Shown: positions 31,391 through 39,553 of the stretch, in pieces
Layout: each line of letters begins with the position of its first letter
Numbering within the stretch: position 1 is the stretch's first letter
NCBI RefSeq assembly: GCF_001908205.1
Contig: NZ_LGHL01000168.1
Location: forward strand, 1-39,859
Direction of reading: 5' to 3'
Source: Bradyrhizobium sp. NAS80.1
Lineage (GTDB): Bacteria > Pseudomonadota > Alphaproteobacteria > Rhizobiales > Xanthobacteraceae
DNA length: 39,859 bases
Translations under genes and position numbers: made by a program
The notes under the pieces: generated by a model
Database searches by the model: none
Told to the model about the DNA's origin: nothing
The model's input: only the letters and a program-made list of their open reading frames with translations

Positions 31391-31520
31391 AGGTCTCGTG
31401 CCCGGGGCGCAGCGCAGCACGCCAGTGATGCGCTGCTGAACCGGGGCCCATGTTGCAGCGTTCTGGGTCCCGGCTCTGCGTCGCGTCATTTCATGCCGCG
31501 CCGCGTCCGGGACACGAGAC
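31391..31520. repeat. Palindromic element, left copy flanking the tctC-type gene
   Basis: Begins AGGTCTCGTGCCCGG and ends GTCCGGGACACGAGAC, so the ends are inverted repeats. Inside are CGCAGCGCAGCA and GATGCGCTGCTGAACCGG and the word TCTGGGTCCCGGCTCTGCGT. A second copy in the same orientation is at 32583-32743. Confidence 0.8.
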
Positions 31521-31525
31521 TGCCT

Positions 31526-32503
31526 TTACTGCTTCTCGATCCCCGCGTTCTTGATCAGCTTTTCCCACAGCACGAGTTGCTCGTTCACAAACGTGCCGAG
31601 CTCCTCCGGCGTGCCGGAGAAGGCGTCCATGCCGAGCGTGGCGAGCTGGGCCTTGATCTCCGGCTTCTCCACGATCTTCCTGATCTCGGCGTTGAGCCGC
31701 GTCACGATCTCCTTCGGCATGCCGGCCGGCCCGAAATAGCCCTGCCACGACGAGATGTCGAAGTCCGGCACGCCGGCCTCCTGCATCGAGGGCAGGTTCG
31801 GCACCAGCGGCGAGCGCTCCTTGGTGGTGACCGCGAGCGCGCGCAGCGCGTTGCCGTTGACATGCGGCAGGCCGGTCAGGATGTCCACGAACATCATCGA
31901 GACGCGGCCGCCCATGACGTCGTTGAGCGCCGGCGGCGAGCTTTTGTAGGGCACGTGCAGCAGGTCGAGCCCGGCATTGCGCCCAAAGGTGGCGCCCGAC
32001 ACGATCGCCGAGGACGAGCCCGAGGCGTAGCTCAGCTTGCCCGGATTGGCCTTGCCATAGGCGACGAGCTCGCCGACGGTCTTGGCCGGCACGTCGGGAT
32101 GAACGACCAGCATGAAGGGCAGGTCGCCGGTACGCGCGACCGGGGTGAAATCCTTGACCGGATCGTAGGTCAGGCTCTTGAGCAGATAGGGATTGGCCGA
32201 ATGCGTGGTGTTTGTTGTCACCAGCAGCGTGTAGCCGTCGGGTGCCGAGCGCGCGACATAAGTCGCGGCGATCATGCCGTTGGCGCCGGCCTTGTTCTCG
32301 ATCACGATGCCGACGCCAAGCGCCTGCGACAGATGCTGCGAGATCAGGCGGGTGGTGGTGTCGGTGCCGCTGCCGGCTGCGAACGGGAGCACCAGCGTGA
32401 TGTTGCGGCTGGGATAGGTGTCGGCCTGTGCGGCGGACGCGGCGGCGAGACAAAGCGCGGCTGTGCGGATGGCGCGCAGGTTTCGAATCAACGCTGACAG
32501 CAT
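31526..32503 (-). CDS. Bug/TctC-family tripartite transporter substrate-binding protein
   Basis: 325 residues. The N-terminal signal peptide is cleaved near AAQA-DTYPS. The Bug-type pattern is clear: YPSRNITLVLPFAAGSGTDT, VVIENKAGANGMIAA-like segment (IVIENKAGANGMIAATYVAR), DFTPVARTGDLPFMLVVHP, LLHVPYKSSPPALNDVMGG and the C-terminal GTPEELGTFVNEQLVLWEKL. Such proteins bind carboxylates in the periplasm for TctAB transporters or act in sensing. No tctA or tctB genes are in the window, so this is an orphan receptor, as is usual for Bug genes. Start ATG 32503 with GAGGGAAC before it. It is flanked by two direct repeats. Confidence 0.9.
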   Translation of the reverse strand: MLSALIRNLRAIRTAALCLAAASAAQADTYPSRNITLVLPFAAGSGTDTTTRLISQHLSQALGVGIVIENKAGANGMIAATYVARSAPDGYTLLVTTNTTHSANPYLLKSLTYDPVKDFTPVARTGDLPFMLVVHPDVPAKTVGELVAYGKANPGKLSYASGSSSAIVSGATFGRNAGLDLLHVPYKSSPPALNDVMGGRVSMMFVDILTGLPHVNGNALRALAVTTKERSPLVPNLPSMQEAGVPDFDISSWQGYFGPAGMPKEIVTRLNAEIRKIVEKPEIKAQLATLGMDAFSGTPEELGTFVNEQLVLWEKLIKNAGIEKQ

Positions 32504-32582
32504 GTTTGGACGTTCCCTCTTTTTCGTTGGTGGGGAACCTAGCTGCTCCTCGTTGGAATCGGAAGGCGTGAGTTTGTCGCCC

Positions 32583-32743
32583 AGGTCTCGTGCCGCGGGC
32601 GCAGCGCAGCACCACAAGCGCGTTTACGCGCGTCTTCGGCGCGCTATGGTGATGCGCTGCTGAACCGGGCCCATGCTGCGGCAATCTGGGTCCCGGCTCT
32701 GCGTCGCGTCATTGCATGCCGCGCCGCGTCCGGGACACGAGAT
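32583..32743. repeat. Palindromic element, right copy flanking the tctC-type gene
   Basis: Same as 31391-31520 from AGGTCTCGTGCC to CCGGGACACGAGA, in direct orientation, but with about 30 extra bases after CGCAGCGCAGCAC that form their own small palindrome (AAGCGCGTTTACGCGCGTCT). The two copies are 1.19 kb apart. Confidence 0.8.
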
Positions 32744-32768
32744 CCGGTGCAACGTTAACTCTCCGGAA

Positions 32769-33704
32769 TTATTTTACCGCCGAGCCCTGCCTCGAGGCGA
32801 TCACGACACCGGCGAGCACCAGCGCGTAGCCGATCAGATGAAACGGCTGGAGCTTTTCGCCGAGCAGCACGATCGCCATTGCCGAACCGAACACCGGGAC
32901 CAGATGGAAGAACGGCGCTGCCCGGTTCGGCCCGATCAGCGCTACGCCGCGATTGAAGAAGAGATAGGCGAGCGTCGAGGGGAAGATCAGGATGTAGCCG
33001 AGCGTTGCCAGCGTCACCGTGTCGAATTGCAGGACGCTGCCGCTCCAGGCCTCCCAGACTGCCATGGGCAGCAGCATCGTCGCGCCGCAGCAGGTCGTGA
33101 AGGAGAGAAAGGAGAGCTGATGAACCTTCGGCCGGCGCGGGATGAAGGCGGAGTAGATTCCGAACGCCACCAGCGAGGACGCGAACATGATGTCGCCCCT
33201 GTTGAAGCTGATGCTCGCGAGCGCGGCCAGATCGCCCCGCAGAATGATGATCAGCACGCCCGCGAGCGAGATCGCAATGCCGGCGAGCTGCGCGCCGGTC
33301 AGGCGCACGCCGAACAGCACCAGTGACCACAGCGCCACGAACAGCGGTCCGGCGGACTGGATCAGCAGCGCGTTCAGCGCCTCCGTGTATTGCATGGCCC
33401 AGTACGAGATCGCGTTGTTGAAGGCAAAGCCCACCAGCGACAGGAACAGCATCAAGGGCAGGCTCTTGCGCAAGGCGGGCCAGTCGCGCTTCAGATGCGG
33501 CCACGAGAACGGCAGCAGGATCAGGAACACGCCGAACCAGCGGATCGTGGTCACCGTCAGCGGCGGCACATGCGCGCCGACATGGCGTGCGAGCACGATG
33601 TTGCCGGCCCAGAACAGCGAGCTCAGGCTCAACAGCAGATAAGGCTGGTTATTGAGCCAACTGGCCGGATTAGAGGCTGATGGCGCGGGCGAGGCAATCG
33701 TCAT
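32769..33704 (-). CDS. EamA/DMT-family transporter
   Basis: 311 residues with about ten membrane segments in two EamA repeats (about 20-145 and 160-300). Typical segments are SLFWAGNIVLARHVGAHVPP, FNNAISYWAMQYTEALNALL and the C-terminal LGEKLQPFHLIGYALVLAGV. Such proteins export metabolites or amino acids; the substrate is unknown. I chose ATG 33704; a GTG at 33746 would extend it by 14 residues, and neither has a strong ribosome site. It is clearly related in sequence to the EamA protein at 34284-35216. Confidence 0.88.
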   Translation of the reverse strand: MTIASPAPSASNPASWLNNQPYLLLSLSSLFWAGNIVLARHVGAHVPPLTVTTIRWFGVFLILLPFSWPHLKRDWPALRKSLPLMLFLSLVGFAFNNAISYWAMQYTEALNALLIQSAGPLFVALWSLVLFGVRLTGAQLAGIAISLAGVLIIILRGDLAALASISFNRGDIMFASSLVAFGIYSAFIPRRPKVHQLSFLSFTTCCGATMLLPMAVWEAWSGSVLQFDTVTLATLGYILIFPSTLAYLFFNRGVALIGPNRAAPFFHLVPVFGSAMAIVLLGEKLQPFHLIGYALVLAGVVIASRQGSAVK

Positions 33705-33797
33705 TGGCGTCACATATGACCTTGCGCCGGATTCCAGTCGTGACACAAGTCACGCCGCCGCAATGCTACAATGCAGGCATGACCCGAGGAGGCGCTT

Positions 33798-34200
33798 TTG
33801 GCGGTTAATATGTTGAACATCGAGGGCCTGGAGCAGCTCGATCCGAAGGCACCGGTGGTGATGCTGAACCTGATGCGCTTCCACGCGCGCTCGCGCGACG
33901 GCGACGGGTCCGGCTGGGACGCTTATCTCCGTTACAGCGCGATCACGGTGCCCATGATCAGGGCACGCGGCGGCACGCTGCTCTGGACCGGCGAGGCCAA
34001 GACGGTCGCGCTCGGCCCGCACGATGGCAACGACTGGGATTTTTTTGGCGCTGGTCTACTATCCCACGGTCGCGGCCTTCCTCGACATGATGACGTCGGA
34101 AGCCTACGAGACACAGGCCGATCCACATCGCGTCAACGGCTGCGCCGAGCATGTGATCATCGCGACGAGCGAGGCCTACAGCAAGTTCAAGACGAAGTAG
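33798..34200 (+). pseudogene. DUF1330-domain protein with a +1 frame break
   Basis: DUF1330 proteins are small ferredoxin-fold (dimeric alpha-beta barrel) proteins of unknown function. The first frame, from TTG 33798 placed five nt after GAGGAGG, gives LDPKAPVVMLNLMRFHARSR and LLWTGEAKTVALGPHDGNDW. It continues after a run of seven T (34040-34046) in another frame as LALVYYPTVAAFLDMMTSEA and YETQADPHRVNGCAEHVIIA, ending at TAG 34198-34200. With six T the reading is continuous and 133 residues long. So either a pseudogene or a homopolymer error. The gene stands between two EamA genes on the opposite strand. Confidence 0.78.
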
Positions 34201-34283
34201 CGCGCGCTCTGTCGCGCGGCGCGGTGCCTTTCCCTCTCCCCTTACAAGGGGAGAAGGAAGACCGGCCAGCCCGTTGTAAAGGC

Positions 34284-35216
34284 TTAAGTCGCCTGCTTCC
34301 TTGACGCCACGAACACGCCCGACAGCACCAGCGCGAAGCCGATGAAGTGGAAGGCTTGCGGGTGTTCGCCCAGAAACGCCATCGCCATGATCGAGCCGAA
34401 CACCGGCACGATGTGGAAGAACGGTGCGGCGCGGTTGGCGCCGATCAGGCGTACGCCGCGATTGAAGCAGAGATAAGCGAGCGTCGACGGAAACACCGCG
34501 ACATAGAACAGGGTGAGCAGGTTCGGCCCGTCGAGCTTCATCACGGGGCGCGCGGACAGCTCCCAGATCTCCAGCGGGATGAGACAGGCGGCGCCGGCGC
34601 CGAAAGTGAAGGCGAGGAACGACAGGCCGTGCATCGGCGGGCGCTTCAGCGTCAGTACCGAATAGAGCGCGAAGATGACAAGCGCGACGATGAAGATCAG
34701 GTCGCCCTTGTTGAACTCGATGTTCGACAGCGTGGTGAAATCGCCATGCAGCAGGATCGTCAGCACGCCGCACATCGACAGCAGCACGCCGAACGCCTGC
34801 GCCGCGGTGAGCCGGACGCCCAGGATGACCAGCGACCACAGCGCCACGACCAGCGGCGCGGCCGACTGCAGCAGGAGAGTGTTGAGCGCCTGCGTATGCT
34901 CCAGCGCCCAATATTGCAGCGTATTGAAGGCGCCGATGCCGGTGATCGAGAGCAGGATCATCAGGCCGAGCTTGCCGCGGATCGCAGGCCAGTCCTGTGC
35001 GAGATGTTTCCAGGCGAACGGCAGCACCAGCAGGAAGGCGAAGGTCCAGCGCAGGATCGAGAGCGTGACCGGCGGGATGTGGCCGGCGGCCAGCCGCCCG
35101 ACAATGGCATTGCCGGCCCAGCACAGCGCGGTGACGCTGAGCAGCACATAAGGCTGGTTGGCGATCCAGCTATGGGCGGATGATTCGGCGCCCCTGGTCT
35201 GGCCGGTGGCGGACAT
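34284..35216 (-). CDS. EamA/DMT-family transporter (paralogue of the neighbour)
   Basis: 310 residues, about ten membrane segments. It parallels the protein at 32769-33704 almost segment by segment: WIANQPYVLLSVTALCWAGN, IPPVTLSILRWTFAFLLVLP, LNTLLLQSAAPLVVALWSLV, FPSTLAYLCFNRGVRLIGAN and FHIVPVFGSIMAMAFLGEHP. The two probably arose by tandem duplication. Substrate unknown. Start ATG 35216. A CTCCCCTT-type short hairpin at 34232-34253 separates it from the convergent DUF1330 gene. Confidence 0.9.
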   Translation of the reverse strand: MSATGQTRGAESSAHSWIANQPYVLLSVTALCWAGNAIVGRLAAGHIPPVTLSILRWTFAFLLVLPFAWKHLAQDWPAIRGKLGLMILLSITGIGAFNTLQYWALEHTQALNTLLLQSAAPLVVALWSLVILGVRLTAAQAFGVLLSMCGVLTILLHGDFTTLSNIEFNKGDLIFIVALVIFALYSVLTLKRPPMHGLSFLAFTFGAGAACLIPLEIWELSARPVMKLDGPNLLTLFYVAVFPSTLAYLCFNRGVRLIGANRAAPFFHIVPVFGSIMAMAFLGEHPQAFHFIGFALVLSGVFVASRKQAT

Positions 35217-35371
35217 TGTGATTGCTGTGGCCCTGCGTCGAGTGCGCCGATGCCCCGGCCCGGTGAGATCCGGGCCGGCTGATAGCCCGGCCTGCCCAAA
35301 GACACGGAAATATGCCCGATATCAATGGGGCGAGGCGCATCGCGTCCATGCGCGCGCGATACGGCGGAACC

Positions 35372-37864
35372 TCAACCCTTGCGCCCCGTGCGGATCGCTA
35401 GCGGCTTCAGCAGCTCGGCGCAGGCGAGATAGACGACGACGAGAAGTGCGATGCCGGCCATCATGATCGGCGGCGGGGCGACGAAGCCAAACCAGGCGCC
35501 AAGCGGTGTGAACGGCAGGACCATCGCGACGAGCAGGGCGATCAGCGAGGAGGCCGCGAGCACCAGATCGGGCCAATTGCGCCAGGGCCGCTCGTTGGTG
35601 CGGATGATGAAGATCACGAAGATCTGCGTGGCCATCGATTCGACGAACCAGGCAGTGCGGAATTCGTCCGGCGAGGCCTTGAACAGGTACAGCAGCGCGC
35701 CGAAGGTCAGAAAGTCGAATACGGACGACAGCGGTCCCATGATCGCGGCAAAGCGCACCAGGTGCGACATACTCCACACCTGCGGCTGCGCCGTCGCCTG
35801 GGCCGAAACGCGGTCGAAGGGGATGCCGAGCTCGGAGAGATCGTGGAGCAGATTGTTGAGCAGGATCTGCGTCGGAAGCATCGGCAGGAACGGCAGCGCG
35901 ATCGAGGCGGCCGCCATCGACAGCATGTTGCCGAAGTTCGAGCTCGCGCCCATGCGGACATATTTGAGGATGTTCGCGAAGGTGCGCCGGCCTTCCTCGA
36001 CGCCGTCGGCGACGACCTCGAGATCCGAGGCCAGCAGGATCATGTCGGCGGCGGCTTGCGCCACGCCGGTCGCGCCGTCGACTGACAGCCCGACATCGGC
36101 CACTTTCAAGGCGGGTGCGTCGTTGATGCCGTCGCCGAGGAAGCCGACCACCTCGCCGCCCGCTTGCAGCGCCTTCACGATGCGCGATTTCTGGTCCGGC
36201 GCGAGCCGGCCGAACGCATCGACGGAGCGGACCTGCACGGCGAGCGCCTCGTCGCTGAGCCCGGCAATGTCAGCCCCCGACAGCACGCGCTCGGCGTTGA
36301 GCCCGACCAGGCCCGCGAGCCGCTTCACCACCACGGGATCGTCGCCCGAGAGGATCTTCAGGCTCACACCGCTCGCCGCGAGCCGGGCGATTGTGGCTGC
36401 GGCCGTCGGCTTCGGCGGATCGGCGAAGGCGCAAAAGCCTTCGAAGGCGAGATCGGTCTCGTCGTCCGTCTCGACCTCACGCAGCGGTCCGCGCCACATC
36501 CGCGAGGCAATGGCCACAGTGCGCAGGCCTTCGCTGGCGAGCGCATGCACGCGCGCCATCGCCGCGGCGCGCGCGCTCCCGTCCATCGTGCACAATTCGA
36601 GCACGGCTTCCGGCGCGCCCTTGACGATCAGCCGCGTGCCTTCGGGGCCGGTCGCGAGCACGGATCCCAGCCGGCGCGAGAAGTCGAATGCCTGTCGCCC
36701 GGCCAGCGTCCAGCCTTGGGCGGCGTCCGGCCGGCCCGCAACGAGGGCGGCATCGAGCGAGCCGCGATCGCCGCCGAGCGATGCCGCGATGGCGCCGAGC
36801 TGCGCGGCGCGGTCGTCGTCCTTGCCGGCGGCATCGAGGCTCCTGGCGAGCGTGATCTCTGCCGATGTCAGTGTGCCGGTCTTGTCCGTGCACAGCACGG
36901 TCATGGCGCCGAGATCGTGGATCGCGGCAAGCCGCTTCACGATCACCTTGCGACCGGCCATGCGCAGCGCGCCCCGCGACAACGTCACCGTGGTGATCAT
37001 CGGCAGCAGTTCCGGCGTCAGCCCGACAGCGAGCGCGACCGCGAACAGCAGCGAGTCCAGCACCGGGCGGCCGAACACGACACGGACGGTGAGCACGACC
37101 AGCACGAGCGCCAGCGTGGCGCGCGCGATCACGAGGCCGAACTCGCGCAGGTTGCGCTCGAAAGGCGAGGGCGCCTGCGCTTCGGCAAGCGCGGAGGCCG
37201 CCGCTCCGAACACGGTGTCCCGACCAGTCCTGACGACGAGCGCGATCGCCTCGCCGGTTTGCGCCACCGCGCCGCGGAACAGCGCATTCGAGGTGTCGTC
37301 TGGGTCGGTGGCGGCGCCGGCGCGCTTGGGCACCGGATATGGCTCGCCGGTGAGCGCGGCTTCGCCCGCGGTGAAGGCCGTGCTCTCCAGGATCAGCGCG
37401 TCCGCCGGAATGATGTCGCCGGAGCGGACGCGCAGGACGTCGCCGGGCACGACCTGATCGACGTCGACCTCGCGGAAGGTGCCGTCGCGCCTGACTTCGG
37501 CCTTGAGCGCCACCGAGCGACGGAGGATCTCGGCAGCTCGGACCGCGTGGCCCTCCTGGATGGTGTCGAGCCCGATCGAGAGTGCGAGAATCAGGACAAT
37601 GATGAGCCCGCCGATCCCGTCGCCGGTCAGCATCGAGATGAAGCCGGCCACCAGCAGGATCAGCGATAGCGGCTGCCGGCGCAGGATCGCGCGCGCCGCG
37701 CCCTCGATGCGCGGTGGCGCGTCGCTGTTCGGGCCGAAGCGGGCGAGGCGTTCGGCCGCTTCCGTCGCGGTCAGGCCCTGCAAGGAGCAGCCGAGCTGCG
37801 CGCAGAGCGCTTCACTCGACGTACGCCAGAAATGGCTCGCCTGGCTGTTCAATGGCTTGGTCAC
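35372..37864 (-). CDS. Magnesium-translocating P-type ATPase (MgtA/MgtB-like)
   Basis: P3B-type ATPase thought to import Mg2+ with ATP. 830 residues from GTG 37864. Parts in order: N-terminal cation-ATPase domain (LGCSLQGLTATEAAERLARF), first membrane pair, actuator loop LTGEPYPVP, membrane motif LTPELLPMI, phosphorylation site DKTGTLTS with Asp327, nucleotide domain KGAPEAVLE, hinge GDGINDAPALK, and a C-terminal membrane bundle with NLLHDLSELGIPFD. The frame is open to 38146; an ATG at 37924 is the other likely start, but it has no spaced ribosome site, while GTG 37864 follows GGAACACC. An FNR/FixK-like box lies 89-102 nt upstream of the GTG. Ion choice is inferred from the family. Confidence 0.88.
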   Translation of the reverse strand: MTKPLNSQASHFWRTSSEALCAQLGCSLQGLTATEAAERLARFGPNSDAPPRIEGAARAILRRQPLSLILLVAGFISMLTGDGIGGLIIVLILALSIGLDTIQEGHAVRAAEILRRSVALKAEVRRDGTFREVDVDQVVPGDVLRVRSGDIIPADALILESTAFTAGEAALTGEPYPVPKRAGAATDPDDTSNALFRGAVAQTGEAIALVVRTGRDTVFGAAASALAEAQAPSPFERNLREFGLVIARATLALVLVVLTVRVVFGRPVLDSLLFAVALAVGLTPELLPMITTVTLSRGALRMAGRKVIVKRLAAIHDLGAMTVLCTDKTGTLTSAEITLARSLDAAGKDDDRAAQLGAIAASLGGDRGSLDAALVAGRPDAAQGWTLAGRQAFDFSRRLGSVLATGPEGTRLIVKGAPEAVLELCTMDGSARAAAMARVHALASEGLRTVAIASRMWRGPLREVETDDETDLAFEGFCAFADPPKPTAAATIARLAASGVSLKILSGDDPVVVKRLAGLVGLNAERVLSGADIAGLSDEALAVQVRSVDAFGRLAPDQKSRIVKALQAGGEVVGFLGDGINDAPALKVADVGLSVDGATGVAQAAADMILLASDLEVVADGVEEGRRTFANILKYVRMGASSNFGNMLSMAAASIALPFLPMLPTQILLNNLLHDLSELGIPFDRVSAQATAQPQVWSMSHLVRFAAIMGPLSSVFDFLTFGALLYLFKASPDEFRTAWFVESMATQIFVIFIIRTNERPWRNWPDLVLAASSLIALLVAMVLPFTPLGAWFGFVAPPPIMMAGIALLVVVYLACAELLKPLAIRTGRKG

Positions 37865-37952
37865 GGTGTTCCGAAATCGAGGGCGGCTCGGCGGCGGAAG
37901 GTAAGCTGCGAAGGTGACAGCCATCCCTTGGCGCAATCGCGGGGCGGAACGG

Positions 37953-37966
37953 TTGATACGGGTCAA
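37953..37966 (-). promoter_or_regulatory. FNR/FixK-like box upstream of the P-type ATPase
   Basis: TTGAT-ACGG-GTCAA matches the FNR consensus TTGAT-N4-ATCAA in nine of ten positions and the FixK2 consensus TTG(A/C)-N6-(T/G)CAA fully. A site at -41.5 would start the transcript near 37918, inside the ATG at 37924, which favours GTG 37864 as the start. Confidence 0.65.
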
Positions 37967-38143
37967 TCCGGCCGCCTGCCGACCGCGAATGTTGCAAGAT
38001 TTTAAGGGTATATCAAAGGCTTGAGCCGGGCCCTGGGCCCCGAAAAAGCCCCCTTCTTGCTTGCCTAGAGAGGCTGCTTCCTTTATCCGGTTGACTGCCT
38101 CGCGTGCGAGCGGCCTTGGGCCGCGGATTAGGCTGGGCGCAGA

Positions 38144-38187
38144 CATGATCCCGGAAAAGTGGGCACCGGTTTTCCGCGAGGATCATG
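38144..38187. repeat. Palindromic repeat next to purA
   Basis: Outer arms CATGATC (38144-38150) and GATCATG (38181-38187), inner arms CGGAAAA (38152-38158) and TTTTCCG (38170-38176). This palindrome type is widespread in Bradyrhizobium and related rhizobia (from memory). It ends 36 nt before the purA ATG. Confidence 0.75.
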
Positions 38188-38223
38188 CCTCTTAGGGACA
38201 GATTGAATAGGGATTACCCGCGA

Positions 38224-39516
38224 ATGGCCAACGTTGTCGTCGTCGGCGCCCAGTGGGGCGACGAAGGGAAGGGCAAGATCGTCGACTGGTTGTCGGAGCA
38301 GGCGGACATCGTCGTTCGCTTCCAGGGCGGCCATAACGCTGGCCACACGCTGGTCATCAACGGCAAGACCTACAAGCTCGCGCTGTTGCCGTCCGGCGTG
38401 CTGCGCGACCAGAAGCTGTCGGTGATCGGCAACGGCGTGGTGTTCGATCCACAGGCTTTCCTCGACGAGGTCACCAAGCTGCGGGCGCAGGGCGTCGCGG
38501 TCTCGCCGGACAATCTGCGCATCGCCGAGAACGTCACCCTGATCCTGCCGCTGCACCGCGAGCTCGACGCGCATCGCGAATCCGCCAGCGCGGCGACCGC
38601 GATCGGCACCACCCGCCGCGGCATCGGCCCGGCCTATGAGGACAAGGTCGGCCGCCGCGCCATCCGCCTGATGGACCTCGCCGACCTCGACACGCTCCCG
38701 CACAAGATCGACCGGCTCCTTGCTCACCACAACGCATTGCGCCGCGGCCTCAACCTGCCGGAGTTCGACGGCAAGGAGATCCTGAAGGAACTGAGCGCGC
38801 TGGCGCCGCAGCTGCTGCCCTATGCCGAGACGGTGTGGCGGCTGCTCGACATCAAGCGGCGCGAGGGCAAGCGCATGCTGTTCGAGGGCGCGCAAGGCGC
38901 GCTGCTCGACGTCGATCACGGCACCTATCCTTACGTTACCTCGTCCAACACGGTGGCGGCGCAGGCGGCGACCGGCGCCGGCCTCGGACCGGGCGCGGTC
39001 GGGTATGTGCTCGGGCTGTGCAAGGCCTATACGACCCGCGTCGGCCAGGGACCGTTCCCGACCGAGCAGGACAACGACATCGGCCGCAAGATCGGCGAGC
39101 GCGGCCGCGAGTTCGGTACCAACACCGGCCGTCCCCGCCGCTGCGGCTGGTTCGACGCCGTGCTGGTCCGCCAGGCGGTCCGGACCTGTGGCATCAACGG
39201 CCTGGCGCTGACCAAGCTCGACATCCTCGACGGCTTCGATTCGATCGAGGTCTGCACCGGCTACAAGCTCGACGGCAAGGAGATCGACCATTTCCCGGCC
39301 GGCGAGGGCGCCCAGGCCCGGGTCGAGCCGATCTACGAGACCATCGAGGGCTGGAAGGAGCCGACCGCCAATGCGCGGTCCTGGGCCGACCTGCCGGCCC
39401 AGGCCATCAAATATGTCCGCCGGATCGAGGAATTAGTAGGGTGCCCGGTCGCACTGCTTTCCACCAGCCCCGAACGCGAGGATACTATCCTGGTGCAAAA
39501 TCCGTTTGAGGCTTAA
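38224..39516 (+). CDS. purA: Adenylosuccinate synthetase
   Basis: Joins IMP and aspartate with GTP to make adenylosuccinate, the first committed step to AMP; cytosolic. 430 residues, the usual length. The P-loop GAQWGDEGKGK is at residues 8-18 with catalytic Asp13, and GGHNAGHT carries catalytic His41. Further marks are GTTRRGIGPAYEDK, LFEGAQGALLDVDHGTYPYV, SSNTV and GRPRRCGWFDAV. I chose ATG 38224, giving MANVVVVGAQ at the usual place; the in-frame ATG at 38185 lies in a palindromic repeat and adds 13 unrelated residues. Confidence 0.98.
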   Translation: MANVVVVGAQWGDEGKGKIVDWLSEQADIVVRFQGGHNAGHTLVINGKTYKLALLPSGVLRDQKLSVIGNGVVFDPQAFLDEVTKLRAQGVAVSPDNLRIAENVTLILPLHRELDAHRESASAATAIGTTRRGIGPAYEDKVGRRAIRLMDLADLDTLPHKIDRLLAHHNALRRGLNLPEFDGKEILKELSALAPQLLPYAETVWRLLDIKRREGKRMLFEGAQGALLDVDHGTYPYVTSSNTVAAQAATGAGLGPGAVGYVLGLCKAYTTRVGQGPFPTEQDNDIGRKIGERGREFGTNTGRPRRCGWFDAVLVRQAVRTCGINGLALTKLDILDGFDSIEVCTGYKLDGKEIDHFPAGEGAQARVEPIYETIEGWKEPTANARSWADLPAQAIKYVRRIEELVGCPVALLSTSPEREDTILVQNPFEA

Positions 39517-39553
39517 CGATCTCTTACCGGGACGCGCGTATAGTTGAGTAGAA

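Larger units (their letters stand above)
37865..38223. other. Divergent control region of the P-type ATPase and purA
   Basis: 359 nt. It holds the FNR/FixK-like box (37953-37966), a GC-rich palindromic stretch GGGCCCTGGGCCC near 38025, an AT-rich stretch GATTTTAAGGGTATATC near 38000, and the palindromic repeat at 38144-38187 next to purA. I see no small gene and no recognisable magnesium riboswitch. Confidence 0.45.

Noticed and set aside
11653..32743. Recurring palindromic repeats as a CRISPR array or insertion sequences
   Set aside because: Copies are scattered single elements in intergenic gaps, without regular spacers or any transposase gene.
33779..33808. Nine-codon open frame before the DUF1330 gene, a possible leader peptide
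   Set aside because: It overlaps the strong ribosome site of TTG 33798 and has no own ribosome site or regulatory codons.
35451..37457. Open frame of 668 codons on the plus strand, opposite the P-type ATPase
   Set aside because: Composition is Ala/Ser/Arg-rich shadow of a well-supported minus-strand gene; no family pattern or ribosome site.
37865..38143. Magnesium riboswitch before the P-type ATPase
   Set aside because: No recognisable M-box or mgtL-like leader could be read; only GC-rich palindromes and the FNR-like box are seen.
38185..38223. Earlier in-frame ATG for purA
   Set aside because: It lies within a palindromic repeat and adds residues not found in PurA proteins.
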